Assembly: GCF_052324685.1 (NCBI RefSeq) | Contig: NC_135212.1 | Span: 2,874,152-2,938,151, forward strand | Reading direction: 5' to 3' | Source: Brachyhypopomus gauderio | Taxonomy: Eukaryota; Chordata; Actinopteri; Gymnotiformes; Hypopomidae | DNA length: 64,000 nt | Shown: positions 1-10,800 of the stretch, one piece after another | How the letters are laid out: every line of letters begins with the position of its first letter | Position numbering within the stretch: the stretch's first letter is position 1 | The notes under the pieces: model-generated | Databases searched by the model: none | Told to the model about the DNA's origin: nothing | What the model saw: the letters and a program-made list of their open reading frames with translations, nothing else | Position numbers and translations under genes: made by a program

Positions 1-3000
1 TGCGAGTCTAGCTTTTCCGAAGACGAAACCCACATGTATCTGGCCGTTTTCGTCTGTAGTCTTCAGGTATACCACGGCGCCAATTGCTTTGGTTGAGGCG
101 TCTGAGAAAACACATAACTCCTTCCGACTAGCATTGGAGCAAGAGGTACCAGTGTAGGTTCGAGGGATGTGAAGATGTTGCAATTCCTGTAGTGAATCTC
201 TCCATGTCTCCCAAACCTCGGATTTGTCTTGAGGCAGCGGGCTGTCCCAGTCAGTTCCGTTCAGGGTGAGCTCCCTAAGCAACGACTTTCCTCGAATGGT
301 CACGGGAGCAACGAAGCCGAGAGGATCGTAAAGGCTGTTTATGGTGGAGAGGACACCACGTTTCGTGAATGGCTTGTCTTTGATGGAGACTTGGAAGGTG
401 AATATATCCCTTTTGACATCCCAACTCAATCCAAGGCTTCGGTGTGTGGTGGCTGAGTCTCCATCCAAGTAGAGATCTTTCATGTCCTTAGCATGATCTC
501 CAGCTGGGAAAGCTCTTAAGACTTCAATGCTGTTGGATGCAATCTTGTGAAGTCTTAAGTTCGACTCTAAGAGCGATGCTTGGGTTTTTTGCAACAGGGA
601 AATTGCCTCGTCTTCTGTTGGTGTGGAAAAGAGACCGTCATCTACATAGAACTCTTGCTCTATGAAGCGTCTGGTGTCTGACCCGTACTGTCGCTCTCCC
701 TTCTTTGCTGCTCTCCTTAGACAATACGTTGCCACGGCTGGAGAAGGGCTGTTGCTGAATACATGAACCCTCATCCTGTACTCAATGATGTCCTTACTGG
801 GGTCATTATCTCGATACCAGAGGAAGCGTAAGTAGTCTCGGTGATCTTCTCTCACGACAAAGCAGTGAAACATCTGTTCGATGTCGGCCATGATTGCTAC
901 TCGCTCTCTTCTGAAACGAATGAGGACTCCCAAAAGACTGTTATTCAAGTCTGGTCCGCTGAGCAGCACGTTGTTTAGGGAGATGCCGTTGTATTGGGCG
1001 CTTGAGTCGAAGACAACCCTGATTTGGCCAGGTTTCCTCGGATGATAGACCCCAAACATTGGCAAGTACCAGCACTCTTTCCCTCTTGGCAGTAGGGATG
1101 CTGGCTCTGCATGACTGTTGTCAAATATCTTTTGCATAAAGGCAATAAACTGGCCTTTCATTTCTGGCTTACGCTCTAACGTGCGCTGTAGTGAAGAGAG
1201 GCGGTTCATTGCTTGCTCCCGATTGTTGGGCAAAGGCGGCCTGGGGAACTTGAATGGAAGGGGAGCCACCCAACTCTTTGCCTTGTCCTGGAAAACCTCA
1301 TTGTCCATTATTTGCAAAAACTGTTCGTCTTCTATGGAAAAGGCGCGTTTGTCATCATCTGCCGTTCTCTTGAAGACTGTAAGGCCGAGTGAGTCTTTAT
1401 CCACCACGGCAGTATGGCAACTGTGAAGTAGCCTATTGACTGGGCTGAAGTTGCCCGTTTGCTTCAGATGGACGTGGTTTTCACAGGGTCTGAACAGTGA
1501 AGGTCTTCCATCTTCTAGTATGTTTGTCTTAAAGTTGTGGACAATGGGCTTATGGACCTTTCCCAAACACACATCGCCTACCAATACCCACCCAAGGTCT
1601 AGCCTTTGTGCAAAAGGAGAATCACCTGGACTGCTTATCTGCTGTCTCACCTTGTGAACCCGGAGAATGTCCCTACCGAGCAGGAGAAGAATCTGCGCCT
1701 CATTGTCCAGTGGGGGAATTTCACTGGCAAGGCTCTTCAGGTGCGGATAATGAAGAGCAGCCTCTGGCGTTGGTATTTCATCACGATTATCGGGTAAATC
1801 ATCACATTCGATCAACGTTGGGAGCGGAAAGCTAACTCCATGATTCACGGCCTCTATTTGGTAGCCATTTGCTCTCCTGCCAGAGGCTGATGCTAAGCCA
1901 GCACAAGTCTTAAGGGTGTAGGGATATGAGCCTGCTTTGATTTTGAATAAGTTGAAAAACTCTGACCTGGCCAGAGATTTGTTGCTCTGGTCGTCAATCA
2001 CAGCATACATTTTGATAGCTCGTTCAGGGTGCTCTATTGGGTAGACGTTGACCAGACATATCTTTGAACAGGATTTTGACTTAAAGCGATCGCCACAAAC
2101 TTTAGTGCACAGAGGACTTACCTCTGGCCCTGGCGCATTACCTCTGTTTTCAGGCTCCCCGCCGTCATCTATCACGGGACTCGAAGTCTTCGCGAACCAT
2201 TGAGGTGGACCAGGGTGAAGAGCCGTAATGTGCTTGTCGCTGTCGCATTCATCACATTTCAGCATGACTTTGCAGTCGCGGGCGAGATGAGTAGTGGACG
2301 AGCAGCATTTAAAACAAATTCCTTGGTCCCTCAAGTAAGCCTTGCGTTCTTCGATGGTTTTTAGTCTGAAGCCACGGCACTTCTTTAAGGGGTGAGGTTT
2401 GTTATGGATCGGACAATGCTTGGCCCCATCCTCCTTAGGCAGTGCTTCGTTTTGTGTAAGTCCGGTGGAGACTTTGGTCTTGTGCACTGAGACCGGGGTT
2501 CTGAAATTTATGTGACGCAGGGCTGGACTTTCTGTTGCAGCGCTGCTTCCAAGGAGGGCAAAGCTAGGATCATTTCTTGTTTTGGCTTGGTAGCAGATGA
2601 AGGAGGTGAAAAAGGAAAATGGAGGGTAACCGACCTTATAGTCCTCTTTATACTTAGACCCTTGAGTGATCCATTTTTCTTGCAGGTTGTATGGCAGCTT
2701 TTCCAGAATGGGTTTGACGCCACGAGCGGTGTCCAGGTATGCCAAGCCGGGTAAGAATCCATCCTCCTTTGCTGAGAGTAGCTCCATCAATAGATCCCCG
2801 AGCTCTCTTAACTTGCGATTATCTTTGTTTGTGATTTTAGGAAAGTTGTCCAGCTTCTTGAAGAGAGCACTTTCAATGACTTCTGGAGCGCCGTAATATT
2901 CATCCAGCCTGTCCCAGGTCATTCTAAGTGCAATGTTTGGGTCATCGATATGAACTGCTCTTAGGCGTTTGACGTATACTGAAGACTCCTTACCGAGCCA

Positions 3001-3915
3001 TTTTGAGATTAAATCCAACTGTTCACTGGCAGTGAGATCCAAATCCTTAATGGTGTTTGAGAAGGCAGATTTCCAGGCTCTATAAGACTCTGGACGATCA
3101 TCAAAGTGTGCCAAACCAGTGCTCACAAGCTCCTTGCGTGCCAAGTACTTCGCCATGTTCATCATTACTGAAGACTCTGGTGGGTTTGTGTGAGAGGTGT
3201 CAGAATACTGTGGAAAGGTTAACTTGGCATTTGGCCGAAGTGTATTGCGCTTTGGTTCTTGTAACTGTCCTTCATTTTGAACTCGGAAGTGGTCATCACT
3301 GGCTAGCTGGGCTGGCGTAGTTGGGAAGTGAGTGGTCCGATATGGGATAGGTGCATCTGAACTTGGTTGTGGTTGGGATGGTGGGGGCCAGCAGTCTTTC
3401 ACCATATACTCGTCTTTAATAATGTGCTTAGTTAGTGGCTGTGGGTCGTTCTCGATGAGATACTCTGATGTCGGGGACGTGCTGACAGATTCAGTGCGTT
3501 GGTTAAGCTGCACAGTTTGGTCTTTGATGTAGTCACTTACACGCGCTTGTGTATTCTGCATCATACTCGAGAGGCTTTTCAAACTATGGTGTACCTCGGC
3601 CTCCAGTTCTGCTGCTGCTTCCAAGACCTCGGCTTGGGCTATAGCGGCTGCAGCTTCTTTTTCAAGGTTCAGTGCTTCAAGATTGGCTTCTAGTCTTGCT
3701 TTGTCAACTTTAATGCTGATCTCTCTCTGAGCGAATGAAACGCGTGCACGAGCAGCTTCTGCATTGGCCCTAGCGTGCGCTGCCGCGGCACTGACCGATG
3801 ACGTACTTGAGCGTTTCGTACTTGATTCAGCACTTTTATGGCTTTTGACTGATTCTCCATCTCGAGAAGACTTTAGGGCTTTAGGTCTTGCGCCTTCAGA
3901 GTGTGGTCCCTCCAT
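1..3915 (-). CDS. BEL/Pao retrotransposon Gag-Pol polyprotein, 3' end beyond window
   Basis: On the minus strand one frame is open from the ATG at 3915 to the left edge with no stop codon (about 1,305 codons); I checked every triplet. From the N-terminus: an alanine/glutamate-rich coiled-coil-like stretch (about 3860-3560); a gag region; a zinc knuckle CFKCCSSTTHLARDC at 2316-2272 with five rather than four residues before the His; a second Cys/His cluster beginning CDEC at about 2260; a protease-like AVIDDQSN; reverse transcriptase with catalytic YVDD at 648-637; and an RNase H start FSDASTKAIGAVVYLK near 110-63. The YVDD box and domain order fit BEL/Pao and not Ty3/Gypsy. Integrase and the 3' LTR should lie to the left. 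The unbroken frame suggests a young copy. Expected product: the replication polyprotein of a retrotransposon. Confidence 0.88.
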   Translation of the reverse strand, partial: MEGPHSEGARPKALKSSRDGESVKSHKSAESSTKRSSTSSVSAAAAHARANAEAARARVSFAQREISIKVDKARLEANLEALNLEKEAAAAIAQAEVLEAAAELEAEVHHSLKSLSSMMQNTQARVSDYIKDQTVQLNQRTESVSTSPTSEYLIENDPQPLTKHIIKDEYMVKDCWPPPSQPQPSSDAPIPYRTTHFPTTPAQLASDDHFRVQNEGQLQEPKRNTLRPNAKLTFPQYSDTSHTNPPESSVMMNMAKYLARKELVSTGLAHFDDRPESYRAWKSAFSNTIKDLDLTASEQLDLISKWLGKESSVYVKRLRAVHIDDPNIALRMTWDRLDEYYGAPEVIESALFKKLDNFPKITNKDNRKLRELGDLLMELLSAKEDGFLPGLAYLDTARGVKPILEKLPYNLQEKWITQGSKYKEDYKVGYPPFSFFTSFICYQAKTRNDPSFALLGSSAATESPALRHINFRTPVSVHKTKVSTGLTQNEALPKEDGAKHCPIHNKPHPLKKCRGFRLKTIEERKAYLRDQGICFKCCSSTTHLARDCKVMLKCDECDSDKHITALHPGPPQWFAKTSSPVIDDGGEPENRGNAPGPEVSPLCTKVCGDRFKSKSCSKICLVNVYPIEHPERAIKMYAVIDDQSNKSLARSEFFNLFKIKAGSYPYTLKTCAGLASASGRRANGYQIEAVNHGVSFPLPTLIECDDLPDNRDEIPTPEAALHYPHLKSLASEIPPLDNEAQILLLLGRDILRVHKVRQQISSPGDSPFAQRLDLGWVLVGDVCLGKVHKPIVHNFKTNILEDGRPSLFRPCENHVHLKQTGNFSPVNRLLHSCHTAVVDKDSLGLTVFKRTADDDKRAFSIEDEQFLQIMDNEVFQDKAKSWVAPLPFKFPRPPLPNNREQAMNRLSSLQRTLERKPEMKGQFIAFMQKIFDNSHAEPASLLPRGKECWYLPMFGVYHPRKPGQIRVVFDSSAQYNGISLNNVLLSGPDLNNSLLGVLIRFRRERVAIMADIEQMFHCFVVREDHRDYLRFLWYRDNDPSKDIIEYRMRVHVFSNSPSPAVATYCLRRAAKKGERQYGSDTRRFIEQEFYVDDGLFSTPTEDEAISLLQKTQASLLESNLRLHKIASNSIEVLRAFPAGDHAKDMKDLYLDGDSATTHRSLGLSWDVKRDIFTFQVSIKDKPFTKRGVLSTINSLYDPLGFVAPVTIRGKSLLRELTLNGTDWDSPLPQDKSEVWETWRDSLQELQHLHIPRTYTGTSCSNASRKELCVFSDASTKAIGAVVYLKTTDENGQIHVGFVFGKARLA

Positions 3916-4530
3916 ATCTGTAGATGTAGCTGCTTTAGTGTTGTTCAGCCAGCTGCAAACCGTCTTTTTACTATTCTGCTCCCCTTGTGTGTGTCTAACA
4001 CAATTCAGCAGTAAGCCTAACTCCAGTTGAATTAATACGTGAGTCAGGATGTAGCTTCCTTAGCTCCACTTTATTTTGATGAACCACGTACACGTTAACA
4101 TGGAGTAAAACTGTAGGACAGAAATAAAACAGCTACCTTTAGCTTAGCATTGTTAAAAGGAGGTTAAACGCAAAATCAAAATGCTACGTTTGTCCCTTTA
4201 GCTAGGTTGCATTAAAATGACCCGAACATGAACACATAGGCCTCGCGCAATGATCAAATCTCACATTTACTGCAAACATTCTCCACGAATAAGACTCAAA
4301 TAAATTCTACTTCAGAATATTAAATCAAAACTTACAGACGGTGGTGTCGATGGCATAAACAGAAAGCAGACTGCAGCGGATGATCTTGTTTACATGTCGC
4401 TGACTAAACAGAAACTAAAGAAAATGGCTGACTCCCCGTTACGTGCCCAAGCCGCCCTTCAAAATAAAAGGCTCGATGTACTGAGAGTAAATTAACATTG
4501 AACACTTGTCTTATAACAGATTAAAGGGCA
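3916..4530 (-). mobile_element. BEL/Pao 5' leader and probable 5' LTR
   Basis: Non-coding DNA between the BEL/Pao start codon and the VNTR. A polyadenylation-like AATAAA lies at 4075-4070 (minus strand), as expected inside an LTR. The block replaces the sequence found upstream of the VNTR in the other units (for example 46260-46357), so the right edge of the insertion should be near 4530. The partner LTR is outside the window, so LTR ends and target-site duplication could not be fixed. Confidence 0.5.
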
Positions 4531-4543
4531 GAACATGTGTATT

Positions 4544-4692
4544 GTTCAGGTTCAGGAGCGTATGGTTCAGGTTCAGGTGCATATGGTTCAGGTGCGTATG
4601 GTTCAGGTTCAGGTGCATATGGTTCAGGTGCGTATGGTTCAGGTGTGTATGGTTCAGGTTCAGGTGCGTATGGTTCAGGTTCAGGTGTGTAT
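4544..4692. repeat. VNTR array 1 (GGTTCAGGTGYGTAT units)
   Basis: Tandem array of 15-bp (GGTTCAGGTGYGTAT) and 21-bp (extra TTCAGG) units, the shortest of five related arrays in the window. Unit lengths are multiples of three and lack stops, so long spurious frames (PEPYTPE and similar) appear on both strands. It is followed on the right by the conserved flank beginning ATGTTGAGATGAACAT. Confidence 0.9.
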
Positions 4693-5146
4693 GTTGAGAT
4701 GAACATATAAGCAGTATGAGATCACAGATTGTTTTTGCATCTGCTTCAGACTTTGTTAAGCCTGCTGCCTTATTGGTGGATTCTGCAGTATACCTGGATT
4801 TGTTTTGTCCACTGTATTGTTACTGCTTCTTGATTTCACATATTTATACTGTGGCCCATATACTTTTTAAACTGTGGTCACTGGAGAAGTTTCAGTTGAG
4901 GACTGCAGTTAGTTTTAATAACTGAACAATTCAAATGAACAATATGTACACTGTCTTGTTAAACCTGCTCTCTCTAAAATGTTTCATTTCATGAACACTA
5001 GCGCCACCTATTGAGTGGAATTAAAAGCAAATTTCTAATGGAGAAGCTTTCATATTACAACCAAGTAATGTTATTTGCTTATTTATCCTGTACAAACATC
5101 TTGAAGGCTCCATGTCTGAGGATTCTTGCATGTACAGTGTGGATGT
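4693..5146. other. Intergenic part of the duplicated unit
   Basis: No gene seen. This spacer between the VNTR and the family A RSS is repeated almost unchanged at 19445-19905, 47003-47457 and, with a retroelement inserted, 57799-58842. It is part of the duplicated IGHV unit. Confidence 0.7.
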
Positions 5147-5185
5147 GTTTTTTGTACAGCTCTGCCTCTGCTTTCTCTCACTGTG
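5147..5185 (-). other. V-RSS of VH A1
   Basis: Heptamer CACAGTG (5185-5179, consensus), 23-bp spacer, nonamer ACAAAAAAC (5155-5147). Directly abuts the V exon; a strong 23-RSS. Confidence 0.95.
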
Positions 5186-5620
5186 GGTATCTAGCACAGT
5201 AATACACAGCAGTGTCTTCACTCTTCAGATTGTTCATCTGTAAGTATAGCTGACTGCTGGAGTCGTCTCTGGAGATTGTGAACCTCCCCTGGGCTGACTG
5301 GGAATAGTAGAGCTGAGACGTGGATGTTCCAATAGTAGCAACCCATTCCAGTCCTTTCCCAGGAGCCTGTCTGACCACAGCTGCCCACCACCCACTGAGT
5401 GTGAATCCAGACGCTCTACAGATCAGTTTATGAGCTTCTCCTGGTCGTTTCACCACAGCTTCAGACTGGGTAAATGTCTGGCACAGAAAACCTGTCACAG
5501 TAAAAATCTGTTAATATAGCAAAGTATTGTAGAAAAAATAGTTATTCAAATATGGGTCATGAATTTTGGCTCACCGTGAAGAAACACTGTAATCAAGAAC
5601 ACATTCACGTGTATCTCCAT
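5186..5620 (-). CDS. IGHV segment, family A copy 1
   Basis: Germline heavy-chain variable segment in two exons. The leader exon is 5620-5575 (46 nt, [15 protein letters not shown]; donor GTGAGC) and the V exon is 5491-5186 after an acceptor ending TGTGACAG. The frame is open through the splice. Framework 1 has Cys23 (LICRAS), framework 3 reads [19 protein letters not shown], and the segment ends [10 protein letters not shown] with Cys104. Framework 2 reads [16 protein letters not shown], so the normally invariant Trp41 is replaced by Val (codon GTG). This is shared by all four family A members. Leader, RSS and promoter are otherwise intact; whether the domain folds without Trp41 is open. The last codons before the heptamer differ slightly from the other A copies (CARYP). 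Confidence 0.93.
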
Positions 5621-5702
5621 AGTGGGTAAATTGTTCCTCATTTCAAAGCTGCCACAAGTTAGGCAATATGGCTGGTAATGCACAGCTGAAAGACTCATCA
5701 CC

Positions 5703-5726
5703 TCTTATAGTGACATGAATTTGCAT
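5703..5726 (-). promoter_or_regulatory. IGHV promoter: octamer plus TATA, VH A1
   Basis: Consensus octamer ATGCAAAT on the coding (minus) strand at 5726-5719, about 100 bp upstream of the start codon, with TATAAG at 5709-5704 downstream of it. This is the classical VH promoter layout bound by Oct factors in B cells. Confidence 0.88.
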
Positions 5727-6297
5727 TAATCCCACCTCTGCCTTGAAATGCCACTAGAGGACATGAGACAGCACAGACAATTACATCAGAGTAACGCTGG
5801 AAGCATGTTAGAATACAGACGCATGCAGACTCACCTTTAACGAGAGTGTTTTATTAGACAGTGTTGTCCTGCAACAGTCCAGGCATCAAAACCAGTGTGG
5901 CAGCAAAGGTACAAAAACATAATCCAAGCTCATAGTCAAAATCAGTCAGATGCAAAAATACCACCAATTATCATATCCAGGAAAAGTAGAAAGATGCTAA
6001 TCCAACAGACAAAAGTGAAAAACAAACCAGATCAAATATTTTTGTTAAAACTATAATTCTGGTGTGTGATTCAACCATTTGGTAAGCAATGGACAAGGTT
6101 TTATTAAAAGTTCTATAATAATTTTGTGAATTTGCATATACACTGTACACATACATTAGAAATGTTCACTGATTTTTTTATACACACCAGCTCATATTTC
6201 CTGTGTAAAGGGCCAACTGCCCCACTGTTCTGAGACATTCTGAATAAATTGGGGTTTGCTGTCTTACGTCTCAAACCAGTGGTTTCTGGTATGGTTA
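5727..6297. other. Upstream flank of VH A1
   Basis: No gene seen. A conserved tract, including a stretch beginning GAGTGTTTTATTAGACAG near 5842, recurs 5' of every family A gene (about 20600, 48160, 59540). The A1 copy diverges from the others after about 6030 and ends at the 4-bp target site GTTA (6294-6297) of the Gypsy element. Confidence 0.65.
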
Positions 6298-7771
6298 TGT
6301 AACCCCACCCTTGCGTCTGTCACTATAAGACAGTGTTGAGTATCACCTAAGAACCAAGGGTTGGCTTCACATGTAGGTTCAATGAGGAGACTGCTGTGAG
6401 TTACCTGCCTAATTACTGAATTAGGCCTGTAAGGTCCACCACAAATACCATACATACGCAATAGACTGATAACCTGAGATAAATGTATTGAATTAATAAA
6501 GGCATTCGCAACACAATGAAAGTTAAATTAAAAATCAAATTAAGAATGAGTACTGGACAAAAAAGTAAATAAATAAACAAAACAGAATTACCACATCACT
6601 TGTATTATCTACCCAATGTTAAATTTGCAATACACAGATATTTGTATAATGACAATGTTTGGATCCTATTTGGCCAATTAAATGTATTTTTTCTTGAAAC
6701 AAAAAAATGTCTGAGATCTCAGGTATATAAAAAATGAAATAAAATAGTCCCTTTAGTTCAAAAAATCACCTGGGGTACCCAAATTCCTACCGCCCTTTTC
6801 CACTGTGAATGTCCGAGATGGGTATTGCAATGGAGAAGAATATGAAGATGTGGATTGACTCTTCCCTCCCAACGGCGAGTGGCAACGGCGAAGATGCAGA
6901 TTGAAGGAAGCAGAAAATGGCGGAAGAACCGGGAACTTTACTTAACGTATAACTCTTAATGTCCGCTATAACTGTATACATTGAACATGGATTCATTTAA
7001 CATTTCAAAAATAAAATCTCTCCCTTCGCACATGGCTCTTACATTAACTTCTCGGGCCGTGACAATGCAAAGCGCTATTTCAAGGTCTCTATACACTTAG
7101 AACTTAGCCACATGAAATTTAAACATAAATAAATTGATAACCCACACTGAAGAATTAACAAAGCACAGGCTTCAGTCACACTCCATCATTCCTAGATTTT
7201 TTTCTCGACTGGTTTTAATGAGAATGCTCATAACGAGAGTAATGAAACCAATTCTAATTCTCTCTTTAGTGTGTAGCACCTTGCTAGCGAGTTAACTTGC
7301 TAATATAGCCTATCATTACTCACCGAGAAATCTGTAGCTCAAAAAAAAAATATCCAAAATCCTACGCTGTCCTATTTGGTCACAGATCGATCACCTTCTC
7401 TTGGGTCAGCGTCTGATAAATCGCCAAATTCCTAGGTGTGACGAATTCTCAGAACTATTATAAAATTATATTGAACTTTTCTTGCGTTCAGCAACTGCAT
7501 CCACAATGCGCTGACAGAAGGAAAAGAAAGAAAAAACTCACAGACGTCTATCATCCCTATCAATTCGCGCGCTGAATGCCCACGTGACAACCTACAAATC
7601 TAAATTAAAGTAGACATTAATATGTACTGCTGGCATCTCTACTCAAATGATTCCCTTTTTTTTCTAAAAATAATGAATTTATATTTAAAGGGCCATGGTC
7701 TTTTAAACTACGTAAAGCAATAAAAAAAAATAAAGCAGAAATAACCTGGGGCTCAGAAAATCCAGGTTACA
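6298..7771 (-). repeat. 3' LTR of Gypsy element
   Basis: 1,474-bp LTR, near-identical to 16219-17792. It lacks about 99 bp present in the partner: here GGGAAC at 6931-6936 joins directly to TTTACTT, whereas the other LTR carries the extra 16859-16957. Confidence 0.93.
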
Positions 7772-7784
7772 CCCTCCCCCTCTT
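7772..7784 (-). other. Polypurine tract of Gypsy element
   Basis: AAGAGGGGGAGGG on the minus strand directly abuts the first base of the 3' LTR. This is the usual plus-strand primer site of LTR retrotransposons. Confidence 0.85.
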
Positions 7785-7808
7785 ACTGCATGAGGCCCTG
7801 CATGCACA

Positions 7809-10800
7809 CTAAACCCTACAAGAGACTTCATGGGGGGTACTAGACACTGGACCAATGAGATCTTGCAGACTCTCAAAAAATGAACTAAGGGCAAGGATCA
7901 AGGGTTTCCCCAGTTCATCATAGGTGAACTTATGTGGAACACGTCTTTCTCTGCTAGAACGCCTGGGCCCGGGGATGTGCTGTTCTTGAATGACACTTGT
8001 GTCCTCTTCAGGTCCTCGAGGGACAAGGTCATGGTCATGCTGCTGATCAGAGGGGACTGCCTCACTTCCCTTATGACCCGGTGTACTGCTTCCACTCCTG
8101 TCCCCTTCTGGTGTGTCACACTCGGGAATGTCTACAATGACATACTCCCCGGATTGGGCAAAAGGTGACTCAATCAGTTCGGTGGATTGTTCAGGACTTA
8201 ACTGTTCAGATGTAAATGAGTGTGGGGCGTTAAAGTTAGGGACATTTGGTTTCAATGGGGTTGGAAATTGTTTCTTGGGTACATATGTTATTTCCTGAAT
8301 AAAAGGGTCATGAAAAGTAATTTGCGTGGGTGCCTCAAAAATACAATCAACCTCCTCTTCATCTGTAAAATCCCCTTCTGAAACATCACATTCTGCCAAG
8401 TGTTTTTTTAGCTTATTCCTTCTCGAACCTACCCTCTTTGCTTTATTTGGCCCTGGCCCCTGCTCTGGAGTTTCCTCAACAGGCAGAAATCCACAGGGCA
8501 AAAGCAGGTCTCTGTGGAGAGTTCGATGCGGCCCACTGCCCTTCTCGGGCTTGACAACATACACAGGGCCACCATCGATTTGTTTCAGAACAACGTGAAC
8601 TGATCGCTCCCACCTGTCGGCCAACTTATGCTTCCCGCGCACACTAACATTCCTCACCAGGACCCGGTCACCTTCGACTAACTCAGCAGCTCTGACTTTG
8701 ACATCAAACCGCAGTTTATTCCTTTCCCCTGCTTTCTTTGAGTTTTCAGCCGCCAGAGAGTAGCTCTCATGGAGGTTTCGACGCAAATTCTGCACATATT
8801 CTGAATGTGTCTTATGGGTCTCGGTAGGAGGGCCAATGCCCAAGATGAGATCAACTGGAAGGGTCGGCTGCCTGCCGAACATCAACTCGTAAGGGGAGTA
8901 CCCAGTTGTGTCATTCCTTGTGCAATTGTACGCATGTACAAGGGGTTTGACAAAATCCCTCCAATGTTGTTTGTTCTTTTCCTCCAAGGTTCCGAGCATG
9001 CTTAACAGGGTCCTATTAAAGCGCTCCACAGGGTTTCCTTGGGGATGATAGGGTGTAGTACGCACCTTCTCTGCCCCAATCAGCAAACACAGCTCTTTTA
9101 TTGTGTGGGATTCAAAATCCCTTCCCTGGTCACTGTGAAGGCGACTAGGAAACCCATAGTGGACAAGGAAGTTTTCCCACAGGGCCTTAGCAACCGTCCT
9201 GGCCTTCTGGTCCTTAGTTGGCACTGCCACAGCAAACTTTGTGAAATGGTCAGTTATGACCAGAATGTTCCTCATATCATGGCTGTCAGGCTCAAGGGAC
9301 AGGTAGTCCATGCAAACCAACTGTAATGGGTAAGTTGTTTTAATGTTGACCATCGGTGCTGCTCTCTGCGGTTGAGCTTTCCTCCTGAAACATCTTTCAC
9401 AGGTTTGGCACTTCTTGTCAATGGATTCCTTCATCCTTGGCCAATAAAATCTGGCTCTAGCCAGACTTAGCACACGCTCAGGTCCTAGATGACCAACTTC
9501 ATCGTGTAGCCCATGAAGAGCTCTGTCTCTATATTGCGCCGGCAACACGAGCTGATAGACCACGTCTCCTCGATCAAGACACTTCCTATGGAGGATGCCA
9601 TCCCTAAGTTCAAGCCTTTTCCATTCTCTAAGGAGCATCTTGACCTCGTGCGGCTCGGCGCTTACAGCTTTGAAGCTGGGCTTTTGTGCACCGCCCATTA
9701 AGGTGATGACCTTCTGAATTGATGGGTCCTCCCTCTGTGCCTTATACCAGCATTCCTTTGTCATGCCAGGCAGGGTTGTTTGGCCTTGGCCAGTAAACAT
9801 TTCAGGCACAGACGAAGCATCTGTGGCAAGCGACTCTGCAAGAACAGGGAGCTGCAGTGAGATGACTGTATGACGTTGACAGAGGGCAGGAATTACATCT
9901 GTGGGAATCTCCCTTTTCTCCCCCTCTAAAATGCGCTTCGCCATTGCCTCAATCCTCTCCTTCTCCTGTAGGAAGTCCTCGTCATCTTGAGGTGGGGCCT
10001 GTGGACGTCGAGACAGACCATCTGCATCACTGTTACTATGTCCTGCTCGATACTTGATATTGAACCTGTATGTCGACAGGGCAGCCAACCAACGGTGTCC
10101 TGCCGCATCGAGCTTAGCAGAGGTAAGGACATAAGTGAGCGGATTATTATCTGTCAGGACAGTGAAATCAGTACCGTAGAGGTAATCATTAAACTTTTCA
10201 CAGATTGCCCACTTTAGAGCCAGGTACTCTAGCTTGTGATAATTTCGCTCACTCTTTGACAAGCCTCTACTGGCATAGGCTATCACGCGGAGCTTTCCAC
10301 CTTGCTCTTGATAAAGAGCAGCTCCCAGACCCTCACGGCAAGCATCCGTGTGCAGCACGTATGGAAGCTTGGGGTTGGCAAAGGCTAGGACCGGAGCAGA
10401 TGTTAACTTGTCAATAAGTGTTTTGAAAGCAGACTCACACTCAGGTGTCCACTCTGCATTGAAGGGAGAGCGAGGATGGACACAGCTCTTTGGCCGGTCC
10501 CTCTTGTAGACTTTACCTCTCTTCTTGGCTGGATAATATCCAACAGTGAGAGAGTTGAGGGGCTTGGCGATTTTAGAATAGCCCTCCACAAAACGCCTAT
10601 AATAACCTGCAAAGCCCAAAAAACGCTTTAGTTCTTCTCTATTCACAGGACGAGGCCAGTCCTTGAGAGCAGAAATTTTTCCTGGATCAGTGTGGACCCC
10701 TTGGGCATCCACCACGTGACCAAGGTACTTTACTGATGACTTAAAGAACTGGCACTTCTCAGGTGACAATCTTAGGCCATAGTCCTTGAGGCGGTGTAGT

